From the NCBI GenBank assembly GCA_026210745.1, contig CP110630.1, forward strand, positions 1,612,001 through 1,676,000: a DNA stretch of 64,000 nt. Reading direction: 5' to 3'. Shown here in pieces: positions 34,901 to 47,830 of this stretch. The translations under genes and the position numbers were made by a program. The stretch comes from Exobasidium rhododendri (taxonomy: Eukaryota > Basidiomycota > Exobasidiomycetes > Exobasidiales > Exobasidiaceae). The notes beneath the pieces were generated by a model, which was not told where the DNA came from, ran no database searches, and saw only the letters and a program-made list of their open reading frames with translations. Positions within the stretch are counted from its first letter, which is position 1; the number at the start of each line of letters is the position of its first letter.

Positions 34901-35105
34901 TTTTGAGGAGCTGACTTGGGAACATCTGTTGAAGAGGGCAGACTCAAACCCGGTGGTGGGCCCACTGCATCGATGAGGAAGAAGTGTTTGTATCTTTCAG
35001 CACTTGACGAAGGACCAAAAGTATCGGTCGCAACAGAGATTCTCCCAAACTCCTTTCTTTTATTCGTATCGTCAAGAGCGCAAACTCACCGGCAGCGGTC
35101 GCCAT
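31970..35105 (-). CDS. 4E-T-like eIF4E-binding protein, Gln-rich
   Basis: Probable translational repressor / P-body protein that binds the cap-binding factor eIF4E. Six exons: 35105-35090, 34964-34760, 34671-34426, 34364-34312, 34237-34125 and 34042-31970; 901 residues, all junctions in phase. The N terminus holds ENRYELHFMLALSSSPLV, in which Y-x4-M-L fits a relaxed eIF4E-binding motif, then MPALNEWYG-DWEPYHF across a junction. Other recognisable pieces are KNPFGQISASGTF and a 4E-T-like segment DSIQAFKAQMRERERREKER, followed by SRFARFFDGK. The C-terminal 400 residues are Gln/Pro/His-rich and low complexity, typical of phase-separating P-body proteins. The exact orthologue name is not certain. 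Confidence 0.72.
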
Positions 35106-35512
35106 TATGGGAGCTCAGGCTTGTGTTTGTGACGCTTTCTTACAATGGGGCCCTTACGATGACGGCCGAAGACCTCTTTGCACGCCTTATGCAGATGATG
35201 TCGAGATTGTTCTGACGTCGTACTGTCTGCATTTCGCTACGATTCCAATTCAACGGCGGCCCTTGAAACATCGCGCTCACAGATAGAATGCGGCGTCAAG
35301 AGCTGTCACGTGCTTTGTACCTTCGATATCTCTCTCCCTTTCAGACACCATCTTGGTACAGAGACGACTGATCGTTCTTCCCCACTGGGGCGAGATGCCC
35401 CGTCTGTACGCAGAAAACCCTGTGTGACGAGAGATGCTACAAGTGGTATCTCTATTTTACACATGCAAGGCATCAAAGATTACATAAAATACACACTTCA
35501 ATTTCAATCCCC
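35106..35512. other. Intergenic spacer, 4E-T-like promoter / Spc105 3' region
   Basis: No gene is supported. CACGTG at about 35308-35313 is the only obvious box. Confidence 0.35.
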
Positions 35513-38500
35513 TCAATCGTGCATGCCTTGCGCTGTGGTGATGGCCTCGGTCATGTTGCCAGCGCGATTTCCTCCCGTAAATTCATCGGCAATTCGAATG
35601 GCCATCGCGGTGGCGTCGACTTTCGAGCCATAAATTTGCGATGCGGAGATGTCATGCCGGCTTAGAAGAGAACTATCATCATCTCCACCTACCAGATTGG
35701 CCATCCTCACTTCTAATTCCACCACCACCTTGACCTTCTCTTTGGGCAAGAGAACACTGACTTGAAGTAGAGCTGCCCGCTTCTCCTTTCCGTCCGCTTC
35801 AAAAGTCTTCATCTGGACGGGAAACCGAGTAAGAAGATCCTCATACAAGGTGGAAAGTTGTCGCATTTTGGTCCACGTTATTGTGACAAAGCGGACAAGG
35901 TCTGTAGCGGACGTTGCCTCTCCCTGCTTCGAATGCAGTCGCTCGTCAACTGCTACCTGAAGTGCCTTTTGCCAAGGCGTCTTCTCACGTACGACCACCT
36001 GTGCAGCGCTGACACCCAGTTCCTCCAACTGCAAAGTCAGGATTAGTTCCTGCTCCAACTCCATCACTACCTCTCGTGGGGTAGCCCGTTGTAATGTCCA
36101 CAAATGCAGCCTCTCGATCTGTGCAACGTACATTGCCGATCGCTTCGCTTCTGGCTCTGTGCAATTTTCATACGCGGCTGTCATCGCTTCCGCCCTTTCG
36201 CAATTCGCCTTTGCCGCTTCTCTTTTCTTTGCAAGCTCCTCCAGTTGGCCCTCAATCTCTGCTAGGCGAATTGCAGCTTCTGCCAGTGATGCCTCTTGCC
36301 CGTTCAATTCAACACTCTGATCCGCCATAGCTTGATACAGGCCCTCCATCTCTTCCTCGTTGCAGCCTTCGATGGATGCCCGTCTTTCCACCTCTTCTCT
36401 GACGTCCTCCGCTAGCTTGCCATGTCTCTGGCTCAAGATCGGTATCACCCTTCCTTTAATCTCTTGTGCCTTTCCATTGATGTAATTCAAATCCTCCTTC
36501 AACTTCATTCGTGCTCTCTCCCACTCCATCATGACCTTGTCATCGAATTGCTTCTCGATCCGCCAGAGATAGTACTCCTTCAGAGCTTTGGCTCTTGCAC
36601 TCGACCGTTGTATTGCAAACAGTTGAATTGCAGCCTGTCTCTCTTCCTTATTCGTCATAGATGTCACTTCCTTTACGTACAAAGGTGGCGAGCGAAGAAA
36701 TCGTTCTTCGTACTCGAGTATCCATTGACGACCTTGCTGCACCTTCAACCTAAGCTCCTCGCAAATCTTCGCTAGACTTTCTAGATAGGGAATCATAGCA
36801 CAAGCAGCCTTGCTCCACTGTACTGTATCATCACCGTTGTCGACGCTCTTTCGACCCTCTTGGCTTATTTCCCGTTTACTTGGCGCATTTAGATCAAGAA
36901 AGGCCATATCGAGATGGTCAAAAAACTCCTTCCACGTCCAATTGGTCCTGACCTCCTCTTCCTCTTCCCCTATTCCTTCCTCCTCCTCCGCCTTCTCCGC
37001 CTTTACAGCTTGTCGTGCTTCTACGGGGCTCGATAGAACGGGAGAAACGGGAACACGTTGAGGAGTACCTTGCGTGGGATTGTCGACAGCGACCCTGATT
37101 CTCTTCGCTTTGGGACTTTCACTTGTATCTCGGACAGGTCTCTTTGGTGATTGGAAGCTCCCCCAAGCCCGACTGGGACTACTCGGAGTCCTGGAAGGAG
37201 AAGACTGTCGAGGATGTGACGATGACGAGCGTGTGGGCGTCGTGGGAATCGTTTGAAGAGAACGTCGAGCAGAGAGAAAGCTCTGCGAAGGTGTGGACGA
37301 AGATTGGAAGGGGGTTGATGAAGACGTGAGGAGACTTGCACCACCGTGCGATTTTCTTGGCGTGTGTGTAGCAGGTTTGACTGGGCTTCGAGACGTACTC
37401 TGCCTCTTCTCCTCCTCCTTGTGCGTAGCAGTACTGATACGAGGTCTGAACAACACGTGGGAAGCTTTGTCCGGCGAAGAGCTACGAAGGTCAGAGTGAC
37501 GAGATGAAGCCGTTGATCGGCGCATACTTCTCGTGGTGAGCGTTGCAGTATCAGGAGATTGTCCAAAGACGGCTGTCAGCTCCATTGCGCTGTCTTCCTC
37601 GTCCGTGGCTGGCCCTTGCGTGCCTTCGTCGATGACCTCTGTCAATTGCATGTCCATCTCTTCGTCTACTTCCTCCTCCTCCTCCATCTCCATCTCCTCT
37701 TCTGTCTCACCAGCTGCCTCTTCTTCTACCCCTTCCTTGCCCCTTCCCGTGTCTTCCATCTCCGCCATTTCTTCCCCTTCTTGCTCTAGCCTCGATTCGC
37801 TAAGGTCTCCTTCATAGATAGTGGTGAACTGCATCGTCATCGTCTTATCCACCCCGTCTGCCTCAGCGCTCTCGTCCGAACTGAACTCCTGCTCCGAATC
37901 GGAATCATCGTCGTCATCTTCCGGTCCAGAAGGAAGCAGCAACGTGGTACTGTTCATCATACCTCCATAGACTGATGTGAGATCCATAGCACTATCGTCG
38001 GAGAGGAGCGTCTCTGTGACATCTTGCTCTTGGAACGTCATCTCCATTGACACCTCTTCTGCTTCCTCTCTCTCGCTCTGCAAGTCGCTATCGTCGGACG
38101 AATCGAACGACATGTCAGCACTTCCGTCGTTTGACGTAGTGTTGCCACTCTCTGCGACCAATTCTATTTCGCCTGATGGTCTTATCCGGATAGTCGGCTC
38201 TTCCAAGTGGAACGCCCTGCATTCTAGTAGTGTGAGACGAGAAGCATCACTGCATCGCAACCACGAATCGTCACTTACGTCTTTTCCTGGAAAGGATTAA
38301 AGGTCACCCTTCGTTTCTTGCGCGCTACAGTGTTATCCTCTTCATTCTGAGGCGGAGTCTGCTCCCGTTCCACAGTGGTTTGGTCAGCCACAGTAGCGTC
38401 TTTGTCACGGGAGAGTTGAGGGTTCCCCTCGCCGATGAATCCGCTTCGATCAATGGCCTCCATCGAGCCCATCAACTCCATCACTTCAGCACCAACAAAT

Positions 38501-38979
38501 TTGGAGATGAAACTCGTAGCAGACGATGCCGCGGTCTTTATGAGAGATCTTGTGTCCACTAGGACTGGACTCGAGAATACTTGCGGAGGGAGTGCTCGAA
38601 TGGCAGATTTGCGTGGCCCAGGCTGACATTTCGCATCATGCGCCGAGTGTAAGTGTACTGAGCGTCACGACGGTTTGTTAAATGACCTACTCACGACATT
38701 GCGTCTACTTGGGACAACAGAGATGGTGTCGTCGACTTCACGCGCCACTCTCTGAGACCGATCTCCGCCGACGCTTTGTGCCCTTCTACTCGTCTTGCCT
38801 TTGTTCTTCGAGGGGGTCGTAGTCGGATCATTGTCTTGACCTGCCTTTAGGCCACCAGTCGATCGTCTCGACACGGGAATTCGTGAAGTCGCGTTGACCG
38901 CCTCTTTATTCGCTACCCGCGGTGACTGTCTCTTGGCGCTCTCTGCACTGATTCGAGGCGATCGACGAGGACTCTGCAT
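35513..38979 (-). CDS. Kinetochore scaffold Spc105/Spc7/KNL1
   Basis: Outer-kinetochore KMN component that recruits Bub3-Bub1 (spindle checkpoint) and PP1. Exons 38979-38695, 38622-38279 and 38216-35513; 1110 residues. Seen: a basic N terminus, a PP1-docking RVTF motif (KKRRVTFNPFQEK) near residue 205, and MELT-like repeats MEMTFQEQ, MDLTSVYGG, MQFTTIYEGD, MQLTEVIDEG and MELTAVFGQ within acidic spacers. A Ser/Pro/Arg-rich region follows, then the C-terminal Spc7 domain (TNWTWKEFFDHLDMAFLDLN onward) with a long coiled coil and an RWD-like end. The frame at 38260 looks like a start, but acceptor AATGCAG at 38222-38217 with phase 2 joins better. Five MELT repeats lie in the range seen in fungi. 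A short Asp/Glu-rich tract precedes the Spc7 domain. Confidence 0.9.
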
Positions 38980-39375
38980 GATGATCCGAAACGACTTATC
39001 GCGAGAGCATCTTTCTTGACCAAGCAGACTCGTGTTTGCGCTCCATCAGGCACGATTGGCGTAAAGTGGAAAGGAGATCACTGTAATCACCCACTGGATA
39101 ATCCTAGCCTGGGCCTGTGCGGTTGTGGTGGGACGCGAGGGATCACGTGAGTTGTGTCTGTGTCTTTCGGCGCAATGAATTTGAGTCCCCCCCCCCACTC
39201 CATCCTTGCTGCTACCTGCCTGCCTCTTGTGTGAAGTCAATGTGGACGCGCTTCTACCCGTGCGAGTGTACGCCAGTCTAGCGAGTGTCGAGACGATAGG
39301 ACGTCCTTATCGTTCACAGCATCACGTCCGACCCACAGCCTCCTTGCCCTGTCGACCCGTTCACCACACCCGACA
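38980..39375. other. Divergent promoter region, Spc105 / thioredoxin-fold gene
   Basis: About 400 bp with a poly-C run near 39187-39195. No gene seen. Confidence 0.4.
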
Positions 39376-40205
39376 ATGGCCCTACCACCCTCTTTGCGTG
39401 CTTTGGGGATTGGAGAATTCGATGCACCTCATTCTTTAGAGATGTATCTCGACTTCCTCTGCCCGTTCAGTAATAAACAGCTTCATGGAGTCCACGAACA
39501 CCTTCTTCCTATGATATTCGATAAGGAGTCTCCTTTCTACGGCAAAGTCCGCATCATCCTACGACCATATCCGCAACCGTGGCATTCTACGTCTGGTCTA
39601 TTGGCAGAACAAGCAATAGCTATCGCACGCTTGGCAGAGCCCTCAGGGAAGAATGCAGCTCAAGAGTCCCTCGTACTGAAAGATCCAAAATTGAATGCAT
39701 TCTGGGTTTATTCACTGGAGATCATGAAGAGACAAGACCAGTACTTTGACGGACCAGCCAGACTTAAGAATCCAGATCAGATTCGATCGGACTTCGTGAA
39801 CCTAGCGATCAGTACTCTGGGGGAAGAACCGAAGAAGCACGCCGGCAAGCCTCTACTACGACCACACGAAAGGGGTCTGCCTTTAGGCCAGGCAGTGAAG
39901 AACCTGGTCCGGGTAGAGGCGGAAGGAAACGGAGGCAGCGCAGTGATAGGTGATCTTAAGTACTGCATCAAGGTGAGTTGGGTCGTGAATAAGGGTAGTA
40001 GGGACGGGTGCTGATCTTCACACATTCTCTCTCTCTCTCTCTCTCTCTCGGTCTTGAACACAACCAGGTCGGACGACAAAATTCCATCCATGTGACGCCT
40101 ACAGTGGTCTGGAACGGCCTGGTGGAATCATCCGTCTCGTCATCGTTTGGGAAGAAGGAATGGTCAGACTTCCTCGAGAAAAATGTGGGCGCGTCAAAGG
40201 TATAG
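39376..40205 (+). CDS. DsbA-like thioredoxin-fold protein
   Basis: Thioredoxin-fold protein of the fungal Thioredoxin_4/DsbA-like group; physiological role unknown. Two exons, 39376-39972 and 40068-40205 (GTGAGT...CAG, phase 0), 244 residues. The beta-alpha start EMYLDFLCPFSNKQL carries CPFS where DsbA has CxxC, so it is at most monothiol. RIILRPYPQPWHSTSGLLAE gives the next strand and helix. The cis-Pro loop VTPTVVWNGLVESS is encoded by exon 2. No signal peptide is evident, so cytosolic or matrix location. The intron contains a (CT)n tract at 40027-40049. Confidence 0.75.
40027..40049 (+). repeat. (CT)n microsatellite in an intron
   Basis: Eleven or so CT units inside the intron of the thioredoxin-fold gene, about 18 nt before the acceptor; probably forms its polypyrimidine tract. 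Confidence 0.75.
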
Positions 40206-40336
40206 GTGTTTGTGTCGTGTACTATGACTTCAGTACAGTCTCTATTACTACATGAAGTCGAAGTGGAATTTTTTTGTCTAAGTGAAGGAAGCGCAACTAG
40301 GCCGAGCCTGTAATGAAGCAGCACGGGCACTACGCA

Positions 40337-43300
40337 TTATTCTTCTACTCCAAGCTGGTCCATGAGCGCTTCTTGATCAAAGACGGTCTTCTTGTTGAGT
40401 AGTCTGTGCAAAGAACAGAGCAATGTGATTAGTACACGCCATCGGCTGCCGTGCTTCTTTGTCACTTTTCGCTTACCGTTTCTTCTTTGGACTTTTTACT
40501 GGCTTGTCGGCGAGGATGAGACTTCCATCACTCGACTGATCACCAGTACTGATGGAAATGTTTGCCGATCTCTCGAAGAGTGGTAGGCCATTGGTACTCT
40601 TTCGACTTGCTGGTGGAGCTCGTTTCCGACTGGCAGCAGTGCTTGCTTTAGGTCTCTTCGATGCTGCTTTGATCGATTTCTGTGTGGCTACCGACTTTGA
40701 CGTTCTTCCTCTGCTGGTTCGTTTGGGTGCTGCCTCAAAGGACGACTCAAGTGACTCATCGGATGCGCCGAACGATTCATCTGAGCTTTCCGCCTCTTCC
40801 TCTGCTGCTTCTTGCCCGTACTCCTCTCCCTCCTCTCCCTCTTCTTCCTCTTCTTCCTCGTCATCGTCGTCGCTGTCCTCCTCTTCGGAGGAGAATACCG
40901 ACTCAACGGTGTGATCTGCCTGCCCCTCTTTGGAGTCAATTTCGTTCCCTCCAGCACTCTTTGCAACTGGCTCATGCTCAATCATGCTGTTGTCTGCTTC
41001 TTCTTCTTCTTCTTCCGACGACGATTCTGGCAACGCCTTTTTGGCAAGAGCACCCTTCCTACGCGATATGATCACGAGAGCACTTTCATCTTCTTCCTCT
41101 GCATCGTCGTCAGCGTCGTCCTCTGCGTCTTCGGCTGCCTCAGACATCAAAGTTTCGTCCTCCATCGGCTCTGCTTCAGAGGACGGACGATGGCGTCGAT
41201 GGTGCTGGCTTCGCAATGACCGTTCGACTTCATCGACTTCTTCCTCGTCGTTGTCGTTGTCGTTGTCGTCGTCGTCGTCGTCGTCGCGCTGCACTGCCTT
41301 AAAGGCCGCCTTCCCCATCAAGTCCAGCTTTCGATTGATGAAATCTTCCTGCATAGAAGAATCTTGTAGCATCTGCGTGTTGAAGATGCTTTCCATTTCC
41401 TGCAATTTCCTACTCATTTCTTCTGCCATTTCTTCCCTCACTTGCGCCTCAATCTGAGCGCATTGTTGTTCGCTTTGGAACAAGCGGTGTCGGACTTCCT
41501 CATATTTGACCATGAGATGATCCACGAAGCTGTCCGACTCACCATCTTCTTCATCCTCCTCCGCTTCTTCGATGATAGTCACCTCTTGAGCCATAGAATC
41601 TGAAGCGGCCAAATTGGACGTGGGCTTGGACGTGGGTGTGGATGTAGATTTCGCTCTCAATTCTGACCTATTAGCAGACGTCGGCTTTGGATCTTCCTTT
41701 GCAGCAGTCACTCGATCCGCCGCCTTCTTCACTGCAGTCGACACAGACCCTTTGGGCGTCATTGGCATTTGGCTTGTTGCTGCTTTCTGTGCCGGCGACT
41801 GGACTGGTGAAGCGCCTGGATGGAAGAGATCCCGCAGACTTGGATGGACAAATCGACTCAGGCTGGTAGTCTGACCATGGCTTCGAATCGTTTGAACTTC
41901 TTTGGCAGCAGCACTGAATCGCATTACATGCGAGTTTTCGTCAAAGCCCGTGTCGTACGGATTCACATTGACAATCATGACCGCCCTTCCTTCTCCGGTG
42001 AAAAAGGACTGAAACAACTCCGTCAACTTGCTGTGTCGAAAGGGGACAATACTGGGTCTCCTCTTCAATGCACGGGTGGATGTTAGGATGGACGTCGCCG
42101 CCGTCGGACCTGCTGTGGAGGAGATCGGACTGGGCATTGGGATAAAGGAAGCGGCTCGAGTCTGATTCTTTCGCAGCGTTTCAAGACACTGACCCAAGCA
42201 CATCAGACTCTTGTTGATGCTACCAGCTTCCTTGAGCCGATCGCCGGTAACGGCTGTGTTGCCCAATCTTTCACTTCCTGCCAGGTCAACGATACTGAGA
42301 CGACTGGTCGAGCAAGCGATCATCAGGTCATCTTCTCCCGCGTGTTCTCGAATCACCTTGACGGTGAAGACGCCGTGACTTCGTGAGCTGGCTCGATTCG
42401 CCATGGTACCAAACACCTGCCTATTCTCTTGCCCCCTCACAAGTAGCTCCCTGGCCTCTGCAGCTGAATTGACCCGGATCTCTTGCAGGCCAGCGACGTA
42501 CTTGCCACCGTTCTCGGCATCATTCTTCAGCGTCAAAGGTTTGCGTTGCAAGTAGATAGGACCGGCGTCCGATAGTAGTGAGGCTAGTGTCCAATTTGAG
42601 CCTCGGACACTGTCTGATCGTGTCATACCGCCCCCGAATGTTGAGGACCTCGGTGTTGACGAAGAGGAAGGAGAAGTGGCATCGAGCAGATCAAAGATCT
42701 TCTCGTTGTACACTTCCACGTAGCTGACCCAGATACTGTATCGATAGTTGCGATCCACCCGAACCTTGGTGGGATCGTGTTCATATTGCAGAACTGGTCG
42801 CGAGGTGACTGGCACTTTCTTCGACAATCCAGGTATACTGAAAGGATCAATACCATTCGCACTCGACTTTCCACCATCAGCTCTCTCGACACCTGCCAGA
42901 CCAACAGGACGAATCTGGATTTTGCAGTATCAGATCAGTGACTTGATCCTTATCATTATTCTACTACCACGACAATCCACTGCTCACCTCGCTGGTGCTC
43001 TCTAGACCTTTGATGCTATTGAAGATAGTGTCCATGCTTCGAGGAAGGATGCCTGCTTCTCCTGCACCTGTACCGCCTTGAACCGTGTAGCTCTTCCCAC
43101 TGTTCGTGACACCGTACGTGAAGATGAGTCCACTCTGGCCTTGCATGAGCTCGTCTACTAACGGCAACGTAGTCTCCTTGAAGAACGATGATTGGGACGT
43201 TGCCGCCTGCCCTGGAAAGACATGAGAGAACGAGTACTTGGTTGGCATTGCTGTAGAATACACGCGGGCACGAGCGGCCGTAGACTATTGCAAGAGGAAA

Positions 43301-43851
43301 GAGGTGTCAATTGTGGGTGGAAGGTCATGCGAGAGGCAAGTGACTTACACTTTTTGGCGGGCTCATGAGGACCTCTGTTTCGTTGATCACTTCGATGTAG
43401 GGCTCATCTCCAATCTTTCCCGCCTCCTCCGATGCAGGCCGAATGCGCAAGTATGCCTTGCGTGATGGTGTCAGTACAGTTTTATGTCCTTCTACCCCGC
43501 CTTTGGGCATGCAAATCTCACCTTTATGGCCTCATTGTCGTTGCAGTCGACGCTGTTGCTCTTCTTTGCCGGTGACGCTGCCCTCGCGCCAGGCTTCATA
43601 GAGCCGACTCTAGGAGGGGGAGCTGCCATCTTGGTGCTTGCTTTAGGGGCTGCCGTACGTGAAGTGCTCCTACTTGCTTCTGAAATGCTTGTTTTGCTCT
43701 TCTTCGCCGCTGCAATAGAGCCAGCACTGGACGCTGTACCGGCACCAACAGAAGAGCTCGTAGTATTCGCAGTTGACATTTCGCTGGACCGCGATGATGA
43801 CGTCTTTGCCGGTGCTCGTCGTTGTTTTGCTTCCGAGATCTTGCTGGCCAT
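40337..43851 (-). CDS. Kinesin-6-like motor protein
   Basis: Plus-end-directed mitotic kinesin of the MKLP/KIF20/Klp9 type, expected at the spindle midzone. Five exons: 43851-43522, 43456-43349, 43284-42988, 42914-40477 and 40403-40337; 1079 residues. An Ala/Ser-rich N terminus is followed by the motor: AYLRIRPASEE, P-loop GVTNSGKSYT, VEVYNEKIFDLLD, switch I NRASSRSHGVFTV, switch II IVDLAGSERLGNT, and SFFTGEGRAVMIVNVNPYDT, which is characteristic of kinesin-6. A Ser-rich insert sits inside the motor after FDLLD. Past the neck there is a coiled coil (FQSEQQCAQIEAQVREEMAE region), long Asp/Glu runs and a basic Lys/Arg-rich tail. The last 22 residues come from the small exon at 40403 and replace the apparent stop at 40473. 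ATG at 43851 is the first in frame; MSTANTTS is an alternative. Confidence 0.85.
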
Positions 43852-44492
43852 GGCGTCCTTGGCTCTGTGAAGCTGAAAGGGAATGAGGGGAGGCACGCTC
43901 AACTGTAGGCGCAGGACTAAAGTTAATTCTCAATCAACACATTGCTAGCTCCCTTTGCCCTTTTCTCCAGGGCGTACCGATGCTTCACTTGTCGAAGATG
44001 CAATCAATTCACAAAGGACGAGGGGGAAAGCTTGAACGCGTTGTGTGCACGTGAAAAGTTCAATCCCTCTCGGTCCGGCTTCCGCGGTCGAGACGCTCTT
44101 TTATAGCATCTGACCAGTCCAGTCCAGTGCAGCCGTGCCCTACCCTATTCTGATGTAAAGCCGTTTACCATGTCCCTACGATGATTGCATCTAGCGAGTA
44201 TCGTTCAGCGCTCGTCTAGCGGCAAGACCGACCCAACTCCCACAGCGCAGGTGGTCACCTATGACAGCGGCCTTGGCACAACTTTATTGCGCCCCTTTTA
44301 ATTTCCTTCTCTTTTTTTAATCATAAAATATCTTTTTGCTGCCCTTTTCTTATACTGTAACTTTCTGCTTCTTTTTCACGTAGTCGTATAAAAAAGTGAA
44401 CTTCGCTTCGAGGAAATCTTCCGTCTTCACTCTTCGTTCTTGCTTCCTCCTCACCGCGTCCGTTCTGCCTTCAGAGGTGGAATCTTGCTGCC
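43852..44492. other. Divergent promoter region, kinesin / GCV2
   Basis: 640 bp between the kinesin (-) and glycine dehydrogenase (+) starts, including AT-rich sequence at 44300-44345. No gene seen. Confidence 0.4.
44387..44395 (+). promoter_or_regulatory. TATA box of the glycine dehydrogenase gene
   Basis: TATAAAAAA 106 nt before the ATG at 44493; a canonical element at a sensible distance. Confidence 0.55.
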
Positions 44493-47400
44493 ATGTTGGC
44501 CTTCTTGAGGCCTTCTCTGCCTCGCATCCCCCGATTATCAAATCGAGTGGTGTCGAGAGCGGACTTGCGCTCATATATTCCAACAGCTTCTCGCTTTTTG
44601 CCTACTCCTTCTTCCATGCAACATGCGCCTGTCTTGGGGTCTACTTCGGTGTCGCGATCACTCTTTGCCCCGCTGGATGCCTTTGCGCCCCGCCACTTAG
44701 GTCCGAGGTCAGCAGATGTACAGACAATGTTGGAGGCTCTTGGCTACGATTCGATTGAGACATTTGTCGATGACACCATCCCCCCGTCGATCCGACTTGC
44801 TGATCTAGAAGGTGTTGAAGAGCGTCTACCTTGTCTTTCAGAGAGCGAACTTTCGAGAAGGGGCAATGAGATTGCAAGCATGAATGTAGTCAAGAAGAGC
44901 TTGATCGGCATGGGCTACAGTAATACGAACGTCCCACCAGTCATCCAGAGAAATGTGAGTGCTGTCATGTCCGTGACTCAGAGCGCTGCAACGAGAATAA
45001 AAAAAGACTGAGATGCGTAGGAAATCTTCCCATGGTTCTTGCCACCTAGGTTCTTGAGAATCCTGCTTGGTACACCAGCTATACACCTTACCAGCCAGAA
45101 ATTGCGCAGGGACGACTGGAGTCGCTCCTGAACTTTCAGACAATGATCAAATCGCTCACTGCGCTAGACATTGCCAATGCGTCGCTACTGGACGAAGGAA
45201 CAGCAGCAGCAGAAGCCATGGTTCTCGCGTTCAATCATGGCAAGGCGAAGAAGCAAACGTTCCTAGTCGATCGCGGTGTACTACCCCAGACTGTGGCGGT
45301 TCTACGTCAAAGGGCAAAAGGCTTTGGTATCAAAGTAGTGCAAACAGAGCTTCGCACACCACAGGGTATTCGACTTCCATTTGGCAAGGGAGAGGGTGCC
45401 ATCAATCGAGAAGACGTCATGGCTGTCTTGGTTCAGTATCCAGATGTCGACGGACGGATTACAGATTGGCAATCCCTCGCAGACGAAATTCACAAGGACG
45501 GAGGACTGGTCGTTGCCGCAACCGACTTACTTGCATTGACCATGATTAAACCCCCGGGCGAATGGGGAGCTGACATTGCAGTGGGCAATTCTGCTCGATT
45601 TGGCGTTCCACCGGGTTACGGAGGTCCTCACGCCGCCTTTTTTGCTGTTCGAGACGGTCTTAAGCGAAAGATTGCCGGTCGACTAGTTGGCATCAGCAGA
45701 GATTCGAGTGGCAAGCCTGCTTATCGATTGGCATTACAAACACGAGAGCAACACATTCGAAGAGACAAAGCAACCTCAAACGTCTGCACTGCTCAAGCCT
45801 TGTTAGCGAATATGAGTGCAATGTACGCCGTCTATCACGGTCCAGACGGCTTGCGAAGGATTGCAGCAAAGACGCACGCATTGACAAGACTGGCCAAGTA
45901 CGCGCTGACCACGCTCGGCTTCCGTGTCATCAATCGTGATGGGGCCTTCTTCGACACCTTGACTGTAGATCTGTCGACGCTGGGAGTGGGAGCGGTCCGC
46001 GTTCATTCCATTGCGACGGAATCTGGGCTGAATCTACGGAGGATAAGCGACTCTCGCGTTGGATTCACGCTGGACGAGACTGTCTCTATTGAAGAGCTGA
46101 CTGATCTAGTCAACACGTTCAGGGCTGCCAAGGAGAGTGGCAAGACTGCTGCGACGGGGGATGGGTCTTCGCTAGCTGCCTTCAGACCAGTCGACTTGAT
46201 TAAGATGGCGGAGACCATTCATCTCGACGCCGATAGCATTTCCTCATTGCAAATCTCCACGCCGAGCCCTGCCTTACCCTCCAGCACACCTTCCACCGCC
46301 GAAGCAGCAAAGTCACTGACGAAGAGCGAAGGTTTGCCCGACGTGGCTGATCTATCTCGCACGTCCGATTATCTTACACAACCAATCTTCAATTCACATC
46401 AGAGTGAGACGCAACTGCTGCGCTACATCACCAGCCTGGAAAATAAAGATCTCTCTCTTGCACATGCCATGATTCCGCTGGGAAGTTGCACGATGAAGCT
46501 CAACAGCACGTCCAGTATGATGCTTCTCTCCAAAGCAGAGTTTGGCGCTCTACACCCTCTGTGTCCCGAAGACCAAGCAAGAGGGTACGACGTCCTTATC
46601 CGTGAACTGGAGCGAGATCTCTGTCTACTGACTGGCTTTCCAGCTGTCAGCTTGCAACCAAACAGCGGAGCGCAAGGAGAATTCGCTGGCCTGAGCATCA
46701 TTCGTGCGTACTTGGACAGCATCAATCAGTCGAATCGCAACGTCTGTCTGATCCCCAACTCTGCCCATGGAACGAACCCTGCTAGTGCGATCATGGCAGG
46801 CATGCGGGTAGTGGCTGTGAAGAACAAGGCCGACGGCAGTATCGACATGGAGGACTTGTGCAAGAAGGCTGAAGAGAACAAGGAGAATTTGGCCGCCTTC
46901 ATGGTCACGTATCCTAGTACGTTTGGCGTGTTTGAAGATGGTGTGCAGGAGGCGTGTGAGATTGTCCACTCCAACGGCGGACAGGTGTACATGGATGGCG
47001 CCAACATGCAGGCGCAAGTCGGTCTGACAAATCCAGCCGTCATTGGAGCAGACGTGACGCATCTCAATCTGCACAAGACCTTTTCCATTCCCCACGGCGG
47101 AGGAGGTCCCGGTGTGGGCCCGATTTGCTGCGCTGAACATCTGGCTCCCTATCTGCCTGGTCATCCTCTGGCGTCTGTAGGAGGGGAACATGCAATCAGT
47201 CCTATTTCCTCTGCACCCCATGGAAGCGCAAGCATCCTGACCATTGCTTGGGCGTATATCAAGATGCTCGGCTGGAAGGGACTTCGCGATTCGTCCATGA
47301 TCTCCCTCCTGTCGGCAAATTACATGGCCAAGCGACTGGCACCCCACTACAAGCTTCGATACACGAACAATAAAGATCGAGTCGCACACGAGTTCTTGCT

Positions 47401-47830
47401 AGACTTTGCCGAATTCCAGAAGTTTGTCACGGTCAGTGATGTGGCAAAGCGGTTGAGTGACTACGGCTTCCATGCTCCGACCTGTTCGTGGCCCATCAGC
47501 ACTGGAATGCTGATTGAACCGACTGAATCTGAGTCATTGGAAGAGATCAATCGATTTTGCAATGCCATGATCTCCATTCGAGGGGAGATCCAAGACATCA
47601 CTGATGGGAAACAGGATGCAAAAGACAATACGCTCAAGAACGCGCCTCACACGGTGGAGACGCTGCTGTCCGATCAGTGGACGCACCCGTACAGTCGAGA
47701 GTTGGCTGCGTACCCCATGCCAGGGCTGCGAAAGAACAAGTTTTGGCCTGCAAGCGGTCGAGTCGACGATGCTCACGGCGATCTCAATCTGGTCTGCGAG
47801 TGCGGATCAGTAGGTGACTATGCTGAGTGA
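44493..47830 (+). CDS. GCV2: Glycine dehydrogenase (decarboxylating), P protein
   Basis: PLP-dependent P subunit of the mitochondrial glycine cleavage complex: decarboxylates glycine and passes aminomethyl to the H protein. Two exons, 44493-44954 and 45050-47830 (GTGAGT...CTAG, phase 0), 1080 residues. N-terminal Arg/Ser-rich presequence (MLAFLRPSLPRIPRLSNRVV). Landmarks: PRHLGPRSADVQTMLEALGY, NPAWYTSYTPYQPEIAQGRL, GYGGPHAAFFAVRD, SLAHAMIPLGSCTMKLN, and the lysine site HLNLHKTFSIPHGGGGPGVG with the PLP lysine after H. It ends at the typical FWPASGRVDDAHGDLNLVC. Full length, no breaks. Confidence 0.95.

Noticed and set aside
35858-38300. Several plus-strand frames opposite Spc105
   Set aside because: Ser/Leu-rich antisense of acidic codon runs. 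Spc105 explains the region fully.
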